From Euleptes europaea (taxonomy: Eukaryota > Chordata > Lepidosauria > Squamata > Sphaerodactylidae): DNA of 64,000 nt. Positions 32,901-42,308 of the stretch are shown here, piece after piece; the first letter of the stretch is position 1, and each line of letters starts with the position of its first letter. Made by a program: the position numbers and the translations under genes. The stretch lies in NCBI RefSeq assembly GCF_029931775.1, contig NC_079321.1, positions 9,640,501 to 9,704,500 of the forward strand. The letters are read 5' to 3'. The notes below the pieces were generated by a model, which did not search any database, was not told the DNA's origin, and worked only from the letters and a program-made list of their open reading frames with translations.

Positions 32901-35900
32901 TGGAGTGTGTCAAGAGGAGGGCGACCAGAATGGTCAAAGGTCTGGAATCTACGCCCTATGAGGAGAGACTTAAGGAGCTGGGTTTGTTTAGTCTGGAGAA
33001 GAGAAGGTTAAGGGGTGGCATGATAGCCATGTTTAAATATTTGAAGGGGTGCCATGTTAATGAGGGAACTAGCTTGTTCTCTGTTGCTTCAGAGACTAGA
33101 ACATGGAGTAATGGATTTAAACTAATAGGAAAGCAATTCCACCTAAACATTAGGAAGAACTTTCTGACGGTGAGGGCTGTTCGATGGTGGAATGCACTGT
33201 CTCGGGGGTGGGGGTGGAGTCCCCATCTTTGGAGGTCTTTAAGCAGAGGTTGGATGGCCATCTGTCGGGAGCGCTTTGATTATGGGATCCTGCATGGCAG
33301 GGGGTTGGAAAGGATGGCCCTTGTGGTCTCTTCCAACCTTGTGTGATTTTGTGATTAGGAAGCACCAGAGAGTTTTTTCCAGCTCTGGCCCTGGCCTGGT
33401 GGAACTCCCTGTCTAGTGAGACCCAAGCTAGGGTTGCCACCGGTGGGAAGTTTTTTGGGTGGAGCCTGAGGAGGGGTGGAATTTTGGGAGGGGAGGGACT
33501 TCAATGCCAGAGAGTCCAATTGCTGAAGCAACCATTTTCTCCAGGTGAACTGATCTCTATCGGCTGGAGACCAGTTGTAAAAGCAGGAGATCTCCTGTGA
33601 GTACCTGGAGGTTGGTAACGCTAACCCAGGCCCTGCGGGACTTGGTTCAGTTCTGCAGGGCCTGCAAGATGGAGATGTTCCACCAGGCCTATAGTTGAGG
33701 TTGTAGTAGGAGGCCTAAATGAAAGGCTAAGAAAGGCTAAGAGATTTTCCTAACCATAATGCTTTGCAATATAAGTTTCATAAGATCTCTCTAACATATT
33801 CTAAACTACATTAATAACCTCTATCCTATTAAGGAACAAATACGAACACAATTCTAAGAAATAAGAATACTTGGCAAAAGAGACTAGAGCCTCTGGGGCT
33901 GCCAAGGTCAACTTGACATTCTACTTTTAGCACTATCAATTATGGCTAAGGGGGTTTCCAACAGTTCATGAAGATGGAATGTGTTTATCACTTCTGTATT
34001 CTCTTTAGCCCAGGAATGTCGAACTCAGCCACTTTTGTGCACTGGGAAAGGAGGGAAGGGGGCTTCTGGCAAGGGAGGGATGGGAGCTTCTTCTATGTTT
34101 CCAGAGCGCCTGCTGCCACCTCACACGCTGGGCCAGAAGCTCCCTTCCCTTCCTTGCCAGAAACCCCCTTCTCTCCTTTTCCGGTGCGCAAAGGTGGCTG
34201 CCGCCTCAGCACCAGGAAAGGAGGGAAGGGGGCTTCTGGCAAGGGAGGGAAGGGAGCTTCTGGCCCGGCGCTCAAGGCGGCAGTTGCCTGTGCTCGCAAA
34301 GGTGCGCAAAGGTGGCTGCCGCCTCAGCACCAGGAAAGGAGGGAAGGGGGTCTTCTTGCAAGGGAGGAAAGGGGGCTTTTGGCCCGGTACGTGAGGCGCT
34401 AGCCGCCTTTGCGCGCCAGGAAAGGAGGGAGGGGAGCTTCTGGCAAGAGAGGGAAGGGGGTTTCTGGCCCGGCGTGCGAGGCGGCAGCTGCCTTTGCGCA
34501 CTGGGAAAGGAGGGAAGGGAGGCTTTTGGCTGGGCGCATGGGGCTGGGAAGACCAGAAAAGGTCAGGAGAGGGGGAAAGGGGGACTGGCTGCCTCGGCTC
34601 CGCAAGCCGGAGAAAAGCCCTCTGGGGGCCGGATCCGGCCCGTGGGCCACATGTTTGACATCCCTGCCTTAGCCTATAAAGGGGGTCGGTACTTAGCAGT
34701 GAGTTGAGGAGAGGCAGACAGTGTGCTAAAGTTCATTGCCTTGGCTCTCCTTCCTCCTGCGCAGGGGTATTTTGAATGGATTAATGTTTCATCTAATTCG
34801 TATCGTCATTGCCTTGCTGTCTATTTCTTGGTTGCCTTGCTGTCTGTTTCGTTGGTTGCATTATTAAAAGTTTTAGCTCTAAAGTTCAGAGTCTTCTCTG
34901 GGTCCTTTCTTAATTAAGAGAGCCCACCCTGAGACACCCACCTCAGAGGTCAACGGTGGTCTATACAGCGTGGTATAGTGGTTAGGAGCAGTGGACTCTA
35001 ACCTGGAGAACTGGGTTTGCTTCCCCCCTCCTCCACATAAAACTAGGTTGGTGACCTTGGGCTCTCTCAGTCCCACCTACCTTACAGGGTGTCTGTTCTG
35101 GGAAAGGGAAGGTGATTGTAAGCCTGTTTGATTCTTCCTTAAGTGGTAGAGAAAGTTGGCATATAAAAACCAACTCTTCTTCTACTATGGAGAATTCAGG
35201 CTTGATTTGATCTAGAACCCACTGATTTATCTTTTTGGCCATCCATGGTATCTGGAAAGCTCTCCTCCAACACCACATTTCAGATGAATCAACTTTCTTC
35301 CTGTCTGCTTTCTTCACTGTCCAACTTTCACATCCACACATAGTAATGGGGAATACCATAGTGTGAATTAAGAAATGTTTTCTTTTCTCAGATAAGGTCC
35401 AGGAAGAAATTGCAGTGGTGATCGGGTCTGCTCAGCCTCAGATTGAACACCGATCAAAACTGCCCTATACAGATGCGGTAATCCATGAAGTTCAGAGGTT
35501 TGGTGATATTGTTCCTACAAACCTGCCACACGCCACCACTGAGGATGTCATTCTGAAAGGATATTTCATTCCGAAGGTGATTAGTCTTATTTAACTGCGT
35601 TAATTTTACAGTCTTTGCTCACCAATATTTTTCATTCGGACTTCCAGAGCCAATCAGTTAAGCCGCTTGTAATCCCTGTTAATTTCAAAATGCGGAGAAT
35701 AGGCCCATCCATTAGGCACACCAAGGCAATCGTCTAGGGCTCCAGAGATGAAGGGGCACCAGAACCACCCCTGTCAGCACCACGCCTGCCTTCCCACAAC
35801 ATCATGGCCGGTCATGGCAAGCAGTAACCCCAGATGGCACCCCTGGCCGGGCAACCCATTCACAGACAGCTCTTTCTCTCTACACTGGAGCTACTCTCTA

Positions 35901-37331
35901 CACTGGGTGGGGGGGAGCTTGGGCAGCATGAGGGGGTGAACAAGGCCCTTTTCTGGGGTCATTTTTACCTCAGGATCCAAAACTGTCAACAGGTGTGGCA
36001 CTAGGGTTGCCAGCCTCCAAGTACTAGATGGAGATCTCCTGCTCTTACAACTGATCTCCAGCCGATAGAGATCAGTTCCCCTGGAGAAAATGGCTACTTT
36101 GGCAATTGGACTCTATGGCATTGAAGTCCCTACCCTCCCCAAACCCTGCCCTCCTCAGGCTCCGGCCCAATAATCTCCCGTCGATGGCGAAGAGGGGCCT
36201 GGCAACCCTCTGTGGCACCACAGCAAACCGCAGGGTTGTCACCAGTCAGGCCAGGGTGAGTGGGGTCAACTTTTCTATGTTGCAGGTGACAGGAAGAGGG
36301 TGGTGGCCCTTTCCCCTTGATGGGCCATCTTCATTTTCTTTAATAACTAATTCCTGTGACTTTTCAGGGGACGCATGTCATCCCATTACTGTACTCTGTG
36401 CTATATGATGAATCTCAGTGGGAAAGACCGCTTCAGTTCTACCCTGAGCACTTCCTTGATTCCGAAGGAAAGTTTGTAAAGAGAGATGCCTTCATGCCTT
36501 TCTCCGCAGGTAACTTCTTTTATATCAATCACTGTGGGTTTAATTAATAGATTGGGTGCCCAAGTCCACTGATTTAGTAGAACTCTCTCTCAGCTGACCA
36601 TTTCTCACTTATTCTTTCAAGATAAGTGTTATTCCTCAGTACTGTTATTCATTGTGTTTCTTCACACAACCCATTTCTTTACACCAAGCATAATTAAAGT
36701 GTGGAACTCCTGGCCCCAGGATGTGGCAACGGCTGCCAACTTGGAAGGCTTTAAGAGGGGAGTGGACATGTTTATGGAGGAGAGGGCTATCCATGACTGC
36801 TAGTCAAAATGGATACTAGTCATGATGCATACCTATTCTCTCCTGGATCAGAGGATCTTCATATGCCTATTATATTAGGTGCTGTGGAACACAGGCAAGA
36901 TAATGCTGCTGCGGTCGTCTTGTTTGTGGGCTTCTTAGAGACACCTGGTTTGCCACTGTGTGAACAGATTGCTGGACTTGGTGGACCTTGGTCTAATCCA
37001 GCATGGCCTTTCTTATGTTCCCATGTTCTTATTGTGTTGCTATGTATTTCAGTCCGCCTTCATATTTACTACTTTGTATATTATGGCAAACTATAAAGAA
37101 GTTTAATAAACAGGGCTCCCCTGCCCCATCTGCATTGTCACAGGTCGGCGAATGTGTGTGGGTGAGACCCTTGCCAAAATGGAGCTCTTCCTCTTCTTTG
37201 CGAGTCTCCTGCAGAGATTCACTTTCCAGCCAGCCCCTGGGACATCTAAAGAAGATCTGGACCTCACCCCTGCAGTTGGGTTTACTACGCCTCCGATGAC
37301 CTACAGTTTCTGTGCTTTGCCACGTTCTTAA
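19817..37331 (+). CDS. CYP2K-like: CYP2 family cytochrome P450, CYP2K-like, gene B (complete, 9 exons)
   Basis: Predicted 497-residue microsomal mono-oxygenase. Exons: 19817-19999, 20296-20458, 21704-21853, 23093-23253, 28981-29154, 31860-32007, 35392-35576, 36368-36509, 37144-37331. All introns are GT-AG and the frame is continuous. The N-terminus has a hydrophobic membrane anchor (about residues 5-20), a basic halt (LKRGSFW) and the hinge PPGP (35-38). Further signatures are W125-K-V-M-R129, A303-G-T-E-T-T308 in the I-helix, E359-V-Q-R362, PEHF (414-417), and F433-S-A-G-R-R-M-C440-V-G442 with C440 as heme ligand. The 497 residues fit the usual CYP2 length. The start was chosen because this ATG is followed by the anchor and lines up with gene C. 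Introns hold many insertions, including a CR1, a probable solo LTR and the 83-bp array. Gene A is its closest paralogue here (shared BovB at exon 7). Substrate unknown. Confidence 0.93.
22067..22280 (+). repeat. tRNA-derived SINE, family A
   Basis: ggagctgtggctcagtgg head, a B box decayed to gttttaatccc, and the gagtagacaatcctgacc body. It is orthologous in position to 1263-1428 in gene A. Confidence 0.75.
22425..22803 (+). mobile_element. Two CR1-like LINE 3' ends in tandem
   Basis: Both have ccactgtgtgaacagactgc, a ggacttgatggaccttggtc block and end in ttcttatgttc repeats. The second starts near 22557. Confidence 0.7.
23677..24180. mobile_element. GC-rich element with inverted ends (CAGTGCATTCCTGAG)
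   Basis: The left end cagtgcattcctgagc and the reverse complement of the right end (cagcacattcctgag, then atgtgccgg) match. The interior is very GC-rich, with ccgggaac and gccagc motifs repeated, in an AT-rich intron 4. Long frames on both strands here look like composition artefacts. No target duplication identified. Confidence 0.5.
24433..24754 (-). repeat. tRNA-derived SINE, family B
   Basis: It runs from the (gga)n tail through ctactttctctacccctt to ccactacacctcgctggc. Confidence 0.75.
24979..26481. mobile_element. TA-flanked inverted-repeat DNA element carrying an 83-bp GC-rich array
   Basis: The ends are ta-ccgtatatactcg and cgagtatatacgg-ta, perfect inverted repeats bordered by TA, as in Tc1/mariner-type elements. 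Subterminal 'gtataagccga' motifs recur on both sides. Between them is a 12-unit tandem array (25388-26345). No transposase is seen, so it is non-autonomous. It lies in intron 4 of gene B. Confidence 0.8.
25388..26345 (+). repeat. 83-bp tandem array, 12 units, CpG-rich
   Basis: aaaatgg starts at 25407, 25489, 25572, 25655, 25738, 25821, 25904, 25987, 26070, 26153, 26236 and 26318, so the period is 83 bp with almost no divergence. Ten consecutive units contain aaaatggcggc, which fits the YY1 consensus AANATGGCGGC. The unit is stop-poor, and 83 is not a multiple of three, so every frame passes through all registers and stays open. The long apparent proteins are therefore artefacts. Confidence 0.93.
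26580..26794. mobile_element. Short MITE with ~65-bp inverted repeats (GGGGGTTACCGCATTATG)
   Basis: The left end gggggttaccgcattatg and the right end cataatgcggtaaccccc are perfect inverted repeats, and the match continues inward through gatgta and gtttgaaaa(t/c)gttata. Superfamily not certain. Confidence 0.75.
27753..27966 (+). repeat. TAGGGTTGCCA MITE
   Basis: Near full-length copy in intron 4 of gene B. No clear target duplication. Confidence 0.75.
28586..28794 (+). repeat. TAGGGTTGCCA MITE with probable 8-bp duplication
   Basis: Near full length; ccccgccc lies immediately left and right of the ends. It is ~190 bp before exon 5 of gene B. Confidence 0.8.
29710..30480 (-). mobile_element. 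Possible LTR fossil, related to the one at 33699
   Basis: It shares aaggtcaacttgacattc (here as its reverse complement) with 33699-34965. Bounds are approximate. A purine GA/GGAA tract (29919-29965) lies inside. Confidence 0.3.
30713..30923 (-). repeat. TAGGGTTGCCA MITE, inverted
   Basis: Full length with both ends (tagggttgcca, ggcagcccta). It lies in intron 5 of gene B. Confidence 0.75.
31063..31230. mobile_element. Mariner-like MITE with ~54-bp inverted repeats
   Basis: Both arms read inward gcatggtc(a/g)ctttagcctc. TA is at both borders. The paralogous intron at about 43050 is uninterrupted (gagtttttactgtgat), an empty site. Confidence 0.85.
32131..33358 (+). mobile_element. CR1 LINE, 5'-truncated, reverse transcriptase part
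   Basis: The plus-strand frame encodes [14 protein letters not shown], then [29 protein letters not shown] (catalytic FADD) and a C-terminus with FHLNIRKNF. One in-frame TGA precedes the longest open part; from 32339 the frame is open for 335 codons. The 3' end has the tgtgattttgtgatt repeat. Introns 6 of gene A and the orphan segment have the empty site (gaaaacag/gaggcacc), so it postdates their separation. Confidence 0.9.
33365..33698 (+). mobile_element. L2-like LINE C-terminal fragment, split by a MITE
   Basis: cctggtggaactccctgtc, and after the MITE ccctgcgggacttggttcag and ttccaccaggccta, follow the order of L2-type 3' ends. Confidence 0.5.
33429..33622 (-). repeat. TAGGGTTGCCA MITE inside an L2-like LINE
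   Basis: Flanked by acccaagc and acccaggc, an 8-bp duplication with one mismatch. Confidence 0.8.
33699..34965 (+). mobile_element. Probable solo LTR fossil, split by a hAT element
   Basis: A promoter-like cctataaaggggg after the hAT insertion, followed by an attaaa signal, is what an LTR would show. About 600 bp remain without the insertion. No internal genes and no second LTR seen. Bounds and family are uncertain. Confidence 0.4.
34011..34666. mobile_element. 656-bp non-autonomous hAT element with GC-rich internal repeats
   Basis: The ends caggaatgtcgaac and gtttgacatccctg are inverted repeats. ctttagcc and ccttagcc flank them, an 8-bp duplication with one mismatch. The interior is a degenerate tandem repeat based on ggaaaggagggaagg(g/a)ggctt and gccgcc blocks. 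Long open frames in it are compositional. Confidence 0.85.
34967..35185 (+). repeat. tRNA-derived SINE, family B
   Basis: Full length from gcgtggtatagtggttagg to the aaaaccaactcttcttct tail, just upstream of a BovB fragment. Confidence 0.8.
35190..35372 (-). mobile_element. BovB fragment abutting the exon 7 acceptor of gene B
   Basis: Minus-strand translation gives [20 protein letters not shown]. It ends about 20 bases before exon 7 (35392), exactly as in gene A. Confidence 0.8.
36002..36210 (+). repeat. TAGGGTTGCCA MITE, complete, perfect 8-bp duplication
   Basis: Best example of the family here: tgtggcac at 35994-36001 and 36211-36218 flanks it. It lies in intron 7 of gene B. Confidence 0.9.
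36690..37032 (+). mobile_element. CR1-like LINE 3' end
   Basis: It carries gtggaactcctggcccca, gctttaagaggggagtgga and the ttcttatgttcccatgttctt terminus. It lies in intron 8 of gene B. Confidence 0.75.
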
Positions 37332-37461
37332 CATCCAACCATGCTTAGCTTCCCCGTGCGAACCAATGACATTTCAGACTCAATAGAAATGGACTCTGCC
37401 TTGTCACAAACCTTAGTGCTTCATATGCCTATCTGTGAAACCCATACTTACAGGCTACTTC

Positions 37462-37535
37462 TAGGGTTAACAACCACCAGGTTCTAGCTGGAGATTTCCC
37501 ACTATTACAACTGATCTCCAGCCGATAGCGATCAG
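37462..37535 (+). repeat. TAGGGTTGCCA MITE, 5' half
   Basis: tagggttaacaaccaccagg through ctccagccgatag; the right half is missing. It lies ~130 bp after the gene B stop. Confidence 0.65.
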
Positions 37536-38235
37536 GAGGAAGTTCTGCCAGGCTGTACCCCTACTATGCTGGAGAGTGTAGAGTCAAATGCTCATAAATG
37601 GGACCTGATCTAATGGGGGATGACTTCTTCCCAGAAGACTTCTTCCTATTAATTCTTTATAGGCGAATTTCTCTGTGGCTCCAGTTTGACTTTGTCAAAA
37701 AATCACTTGCAAAGCCTCTTTGTGACAGACACCTCTTTTGCACATGATCTGCTCACGATGGGATCTTTTCCGTGTGAACACAACAAGGTTTGGCTATTCT
37801 AGTTAGCTCCAGTGTAGCTTCTCAGATACAGAACATCTCTTTATCATGTGCATGATGCTTAGCCAACAGTTACTTCTTGAATTGATTAATGCATTAGGTA
37901 GCACACCCCTTCAAATTTCCAGAGAATTCATATAGATTAACCACAAGTTGCTTGACTTATTTGTTGCTCCAGAGTAGCTCTCTTCTCAGCACACAGAACT
38001 CCTTTGATAGAACCCTGACAACTACAGCTGGTACCAATGAAAAACAAATACATTTAGCCTGGCTACCTAAACTGACGACAAGGATACACTGTTGCGGGTG
38101 GCGGAAAGTGCTGTCAAGCTGCAGCTGATTTATGACAACCCTGTAGGACAAGGGTGGGGAACATCAGGCCCGGGGGCCATTTAAGGATGGATGCATCAGC
38201 CAAGGCCTCTGGGCTTTTCACACAAGCAATCCCCA
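37536..38235. other. Gene B downstream region, nothing recognised
   Basis: The first bases after the stop still resemble the other 3'UTRs (catccaaccatgcttagctt at 37332), but no poly(A) signal could be aligned with those of genes A and C. Confidence 0.4.
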
Positions 38236-38475
38236 CCTCATGGCTCAGTACTAGAGCATCTGCTTGGCATTCAGATGGCCCCAGGTTCAATCCCTGGCAT
38301 CTCCAGTTAAAAGGATGAGGTTAATAGGTGATGTGAAAGACCTCCGCCTGAGACCCTGGAAAGCTCTTGCCAGTCTTGACAGAAAATACTGACCTTGATA
38401 GACCAAGAGTCTGAGTCAGTATAAGTTAGCTTCTTATGGGAAGGGGTCATGGCTCAGTGGTAGAGCATCTGCTTA
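38236..38475 (+). repeat. tRNA-derived SINE, family A, followed by a second truncated head
   Basis: ctcagtactagagcatctgc, then ggttcaatccctgg and the usual body; a second ggctcagtggtagagcatctg starts at about 38450 and stops after ~25 bp. Confidence 0.75.
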
Positions 38476-38842
38476 TTTATAAATTTATAAATGACATATA
38501 AATTATGTAAACATGTTTGCTGACAGTGGGTTTATTTAATACACAGTCATAGTTTTAATTATAAAACCAACTAATGTCATGTTTCACTAGAGAGTTTTAT
38601 ACAACTCTGGAAAACTGTTCATTTTACTTCCAAATCCTAGGCACTTCTGCAGAGTATATCCCAGCTCCCCTTTCACAATAATTTCTTTGAGGCATGAAAT
38701 AACCTGCCAATTGTCTATTGCTCTCACACTTCAATAAATGGATATCAATTTGTTCTAGCCACAAATTATGCTTAATTGAGAAGTTCTTTCTCTAAGACAA
38801 TGTCTGGTCTGATGTAATAGGTTCAGTAATATACTTGATTCC

Positions 38843-39142
38843 AAGAACCTCATGGCGCAGAGTGGTAAGCTGCAGTACTGCAGTCAAAAGATCTGCTCAC
38901 GACCTGAGTTCGATCACGACGGAAGTCAGTTTCAGGTAGCCAGCTCAGGGTTAACTCGGCCTTCCATTCTTCTGAGATCAGTAAAATAAGTACCCAGCTT
39001 GCTGTGGGTAAAGTGTAGACGACTGGGGAAGGCAACAGCAAACCACCCCGTAAACAAAGTCTGCCTAGTAAACGTCGGGATGTGACATAACCCCATGGGT
39101 CAGGAATGACCCGGTGCTTGCACAGGGACATTTACCTTTAAT
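38843..39142 (+). repeat. tRNA-derived SINE, family C
   Basis: Head gcgcagagtggtaagctgca with B-box-like gagttcgatcacg; 3' part catgggtcaggaatgaccc and gtgcttgcacaggg. Confidence 0.75.
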
Positions 39143-39420
39143 ATACTTTATTATATTTTCCACCTTTTACCGACTGGAAATTGTGTCAATAAATTTGACA
39201 GCACAGTATGTGGACAATTGAGGGGGCTGTGCTAAAACAAATGACAGGATTGCCCATTGGAAACAATGGGAGAGGCCGGAAGACCCATTGAAGATAAAGG
39301 GAGACAGGAATGTCGGTTGACTTGCATTGACTCCATTGAAATACACTACAACACAAAAAAGGTTGCAAAGAAAATGCAGAATGGATTTTCCATTAAAAAA
39401 AACTTGGCCCAGATAGACCA

Positions 39421-40115
39421 CTGTGGGACTGGAATGACATCCCCCAGAGTCGAGTGACAGCCCCGAGGAACAGAATCAGCGCTCTGGAACTGGAATGACA
39501 GCCCCCAGAGTGGAATGATTGTCCCTAGCAACAGAATCTGTCCTCTGAGATTGGAAGGACAGCTGCCAAAGTGGAATGACAGCCCCTGGAAGTAGCAGAG
39601 TGGTATGACGGTGCCTAGCAGTAGAATGTGTGTTCTAGTACTGGAATGACAACCAGCAGAGTGGAATGACAACCCCTGGAAGTAGCAGAGTGGAATGATG
39701 GTCTCAAGCAATAGAATCTGTGGAATGACAGCCCTCAGAGTGGAATGACAGCCCCTGGGAAAAGCAAAAGTGTTCTGGGACTGGAATGACAGCCCCCAGA
39801 GTGAAATAATGGTCCCTAGCAATAGCATCTGTGCTCTGGGACTGTAATGGCAGCCCCAAGAGTGGAATGACAGCTTCTGAGAGCACCAGAAGTGTTCTGG
39901 GACTGGAATGATAGCCCCAGGGTGGAATGACAGTCCCTAGGAATAGAATCTATGCTCTGGGACTGGAATGACAGCCCCCAGAGTGGAATAACAGGCCCAG
40001 GGAGTAGCAAACATTTTGTGGGACAGCAGTGACAGCCCCCAGAGGGGAATGACGGCTCCTGGGAGTAGAATCAGTGGTCTGCATCTGGAATAGCAAACCG
40101 TAGAGTGGAATGAAA
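39421..40115. repeat. Minisatellite, degenerate ~60-bp higher-order unit
   Basis: gggactggaatgacagcc and gagtggaatgacagcccc alternate, with gaatagaatctgtgctct spacers, over about 690 bp. Long minus-strand frames here are products of the repeat. Confidence 0.85.
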
Positions 40116-40503
40116 TACTTTATATTTTAATTAATATTTCTGGAGGGTGTGTAGATACAGCCAAACTAGTTATCCTGCCTGTCAGCTCCTCAGTTTCCTT
40201 ACAAATTCATGTGGCTGATGTGAGCCATCCCCTCTGTTGCCAAGTGTAAATCTTGCCCTTGTCCCCCTTCCAGTCCCAGCGTCCACTTTTGCTGCCTTCT
40301 TGGCCTCCATGTTCCAATTACTCGTCACACCCTGCCTGAGTTCTTTATGCACTTTTGCCCACTCTGTTGACCACTGACCCAGAGCACCCCTCCCCATAGT
40401 CTCTCTGTGAAAAATCCCATCCCTTATGCTAGGTCACACACACCCCCACCTTTTTGAGCCTGCAGGCACCTTTCTAATTCTGAAATGTGTGGTGGGTGTA
40501 GAC

Positions 40504-40764
40504 TAGGGTTGCCAACCTCCAGGTAGTAGCTGGAAATCTCACGCTATTATAACTGATCCTCTCCAAACCCCTCCCCAAACTCTGCCCTCCTCAGGCTCCG
40601 CCCAAAAACCCTCCTGCCCATGGCAAAGAGGGACCCGGGGCTTCAATGCCATAGAGTCCAATTGCCAAAGTGGCCATTTTCTCCAGGTGAACTGATCTCT
40701 ATTGGCTGGAGATCAGTTGTAATAGCAGAAGATCTTCTGCTAGTACCTGGAGGTTGGCAACCTA
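40504..40764. repeat. Composite of two TAGGGTTGCCA MITE halves, head to head
   Basis: It begins plus-oriented (tagggttgccaacctccagg) and ends minus-oriented (acctggaggttggcaaccta), so the first and last ~45 bases are inverted copies. Confidence 0.75.
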
Positions 40765-41139
40765 GTGAATGGGATTTTGTAATATTCCCTCACAATTTAC
40801 CCTTCTTACATGAAGAGCAGTAGCACACCAGTAGATGTCAGTGTAGCCTTCCAAAGCATGTTGTTTCACTGTGTGCAGAGGCTTATTTTCATGGAGCAGT
40901 GTCCAAACATGTAACTGTTTACCGGAAACTGAAATGATATAACCCCCCCCCCCAAAAAAAAAAACCTAAACATTTAAATAAAATAATAATTAACTTAGAT
41001 AAGAGGTAAATTGAGGTTCTGCAGTAGGTAGAGGCAATTGGTGAAATTACCCCGCTTCTTCCATTAGGAAAGGTTAGTCTAACTTAACTACAGCAACCTA
41101 ATACAGAATATAAACTGATCTCTATTGGCTGGAGATCAG

Positions 41140-41526
41140 TTGTAATAGCAGAACAGAACAGTAGGAAGGAGGGGATGAACAGGGCCTGACTTCTCTATCA
41201 CTCTGGCTCTCTATGCTCCCCCTCGAGGAGGTCTGGCCTGTTCTCCAGCAAACCGGTTCCTCTTTGGGTCAAAAGTTGCCGAACGTTTTCCTAAGATAAC
41301 TCAAAAATCTCCCACTGAGCTTCAGGATCCCCCCTAAAGCCCAGAGTAGGTAGATCTGCCACCAGCTCTCAGTTCCAAAAAGGTCTAGCCTTAACAGGGA
41401 GGAGCTGAGAGCAACTCTTCCCCAGCTAGTTTCCAAAAGACCAAAAGACAGCGCCAGCCCTGCAGAGTAGAGACTCTGTCAGGGGAGGGTAGCTGTCAAC
41501 AAACGTTACAAAAGGTAGGTGGTTTC

Positions 41527-41558
<32 letters not shown>

Positions 41559-42010
41559 TAGACACTTTAGATTTAGCCCTGAGCCCCAAAAAAGGTTTTG
41601 CAGACTTTAAAGTAAAGTCAAAGATTTATTCTAAAGAAACGTGCTCATTACAGAGAGTAAAATATTTGTGGGAGCAAAATAGCATGAAAACAAGAAAGTC
41701 TAACAATTGCTAACTACACAGTAATTCTTAAGCAATAGGCGAGGCTTACAAGAGGTTACAGAGACAAAAGGATTTGCTTCTAAGTTGTTACCGGATTTCC
41801 AAACACAAGAGAAAGCGCAAAGTCCTTCATTTCCAACATAAAGCTGGCATTTCATCCTGGGGAAATTATCTCTGTAGTCTGGAGATGAGTTGTTATTCTG
41901 GGAGAACTCCAGGCCCTACCTGGAAGTTTGGAAATATTAGCAGCAAACAACAAGAACCAATATATTCAACAATCACCAAAAATGTGTGAAAACATACAAA
42001 ATATATACAA
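41140..42010. other. Unassigned repeat-like region with a CA microsatellite
   Basis: It includes (CA)n at 41527-41556. aagtccttcatttccaacat at about 41820 also occurs near 30100, so part is repeated and possibly LTR-derived, which I cannot confirm. Confidence 0.35.
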
Positions 42011-42017
42011 CAGTATA

Positions 42018-42308
42018 AGGTAAAGGTCCCCTGTGCAAGCACAGGGTCATTCCTGACCCATGGGGTTATGTCACATCCCGACGTTTACTAGGCAGACTAT
42101 GCTTATGAGGTGGTTTGCCAGTGCCTTCCCCAGTCGTCTTCCCTTTACCCCCAGCAAGCTGGGTCCTCATTTTACCGACCTCGGAAGGATGGAAGACTGA
42201 GTCGACCTTGAGCCGGCTACCTGAAACCGACTTCCGTCGGGATCGAACTCAGGTCGTGAGCAGAGCTTTTGACTGCAGTACTGCAGCATAACACTCGGCG
42301 CCAGGGGC
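42018..42308 (-). repeat. tRNA-derived SINE, family C
   Basis: Reverse complement of the 38843 copy; gtttactaggcagact and gatcgaactcaggtcgtgag are conserved. Confidence 0.8.

Noticed and set aside
32339-33346. 335-codon protein as a host gene
   Set aside because: It is the reverse transcriptase part of a 5'-truncated CR1 LINE (FADD motif, CR1-type 3' repeat).
33968-34707. Frames of 80-144 codons in the purine-rich block
   Set aside because: They are the repeat interior of a hAT element with a clear 8-bp target duplication.
39346-40010. Minus-strand frame of 160 codons with a repeating peptide
   Set aside because: It is the translation of a degenerate minisatellite; the repeat period drifts and stops occur between units.
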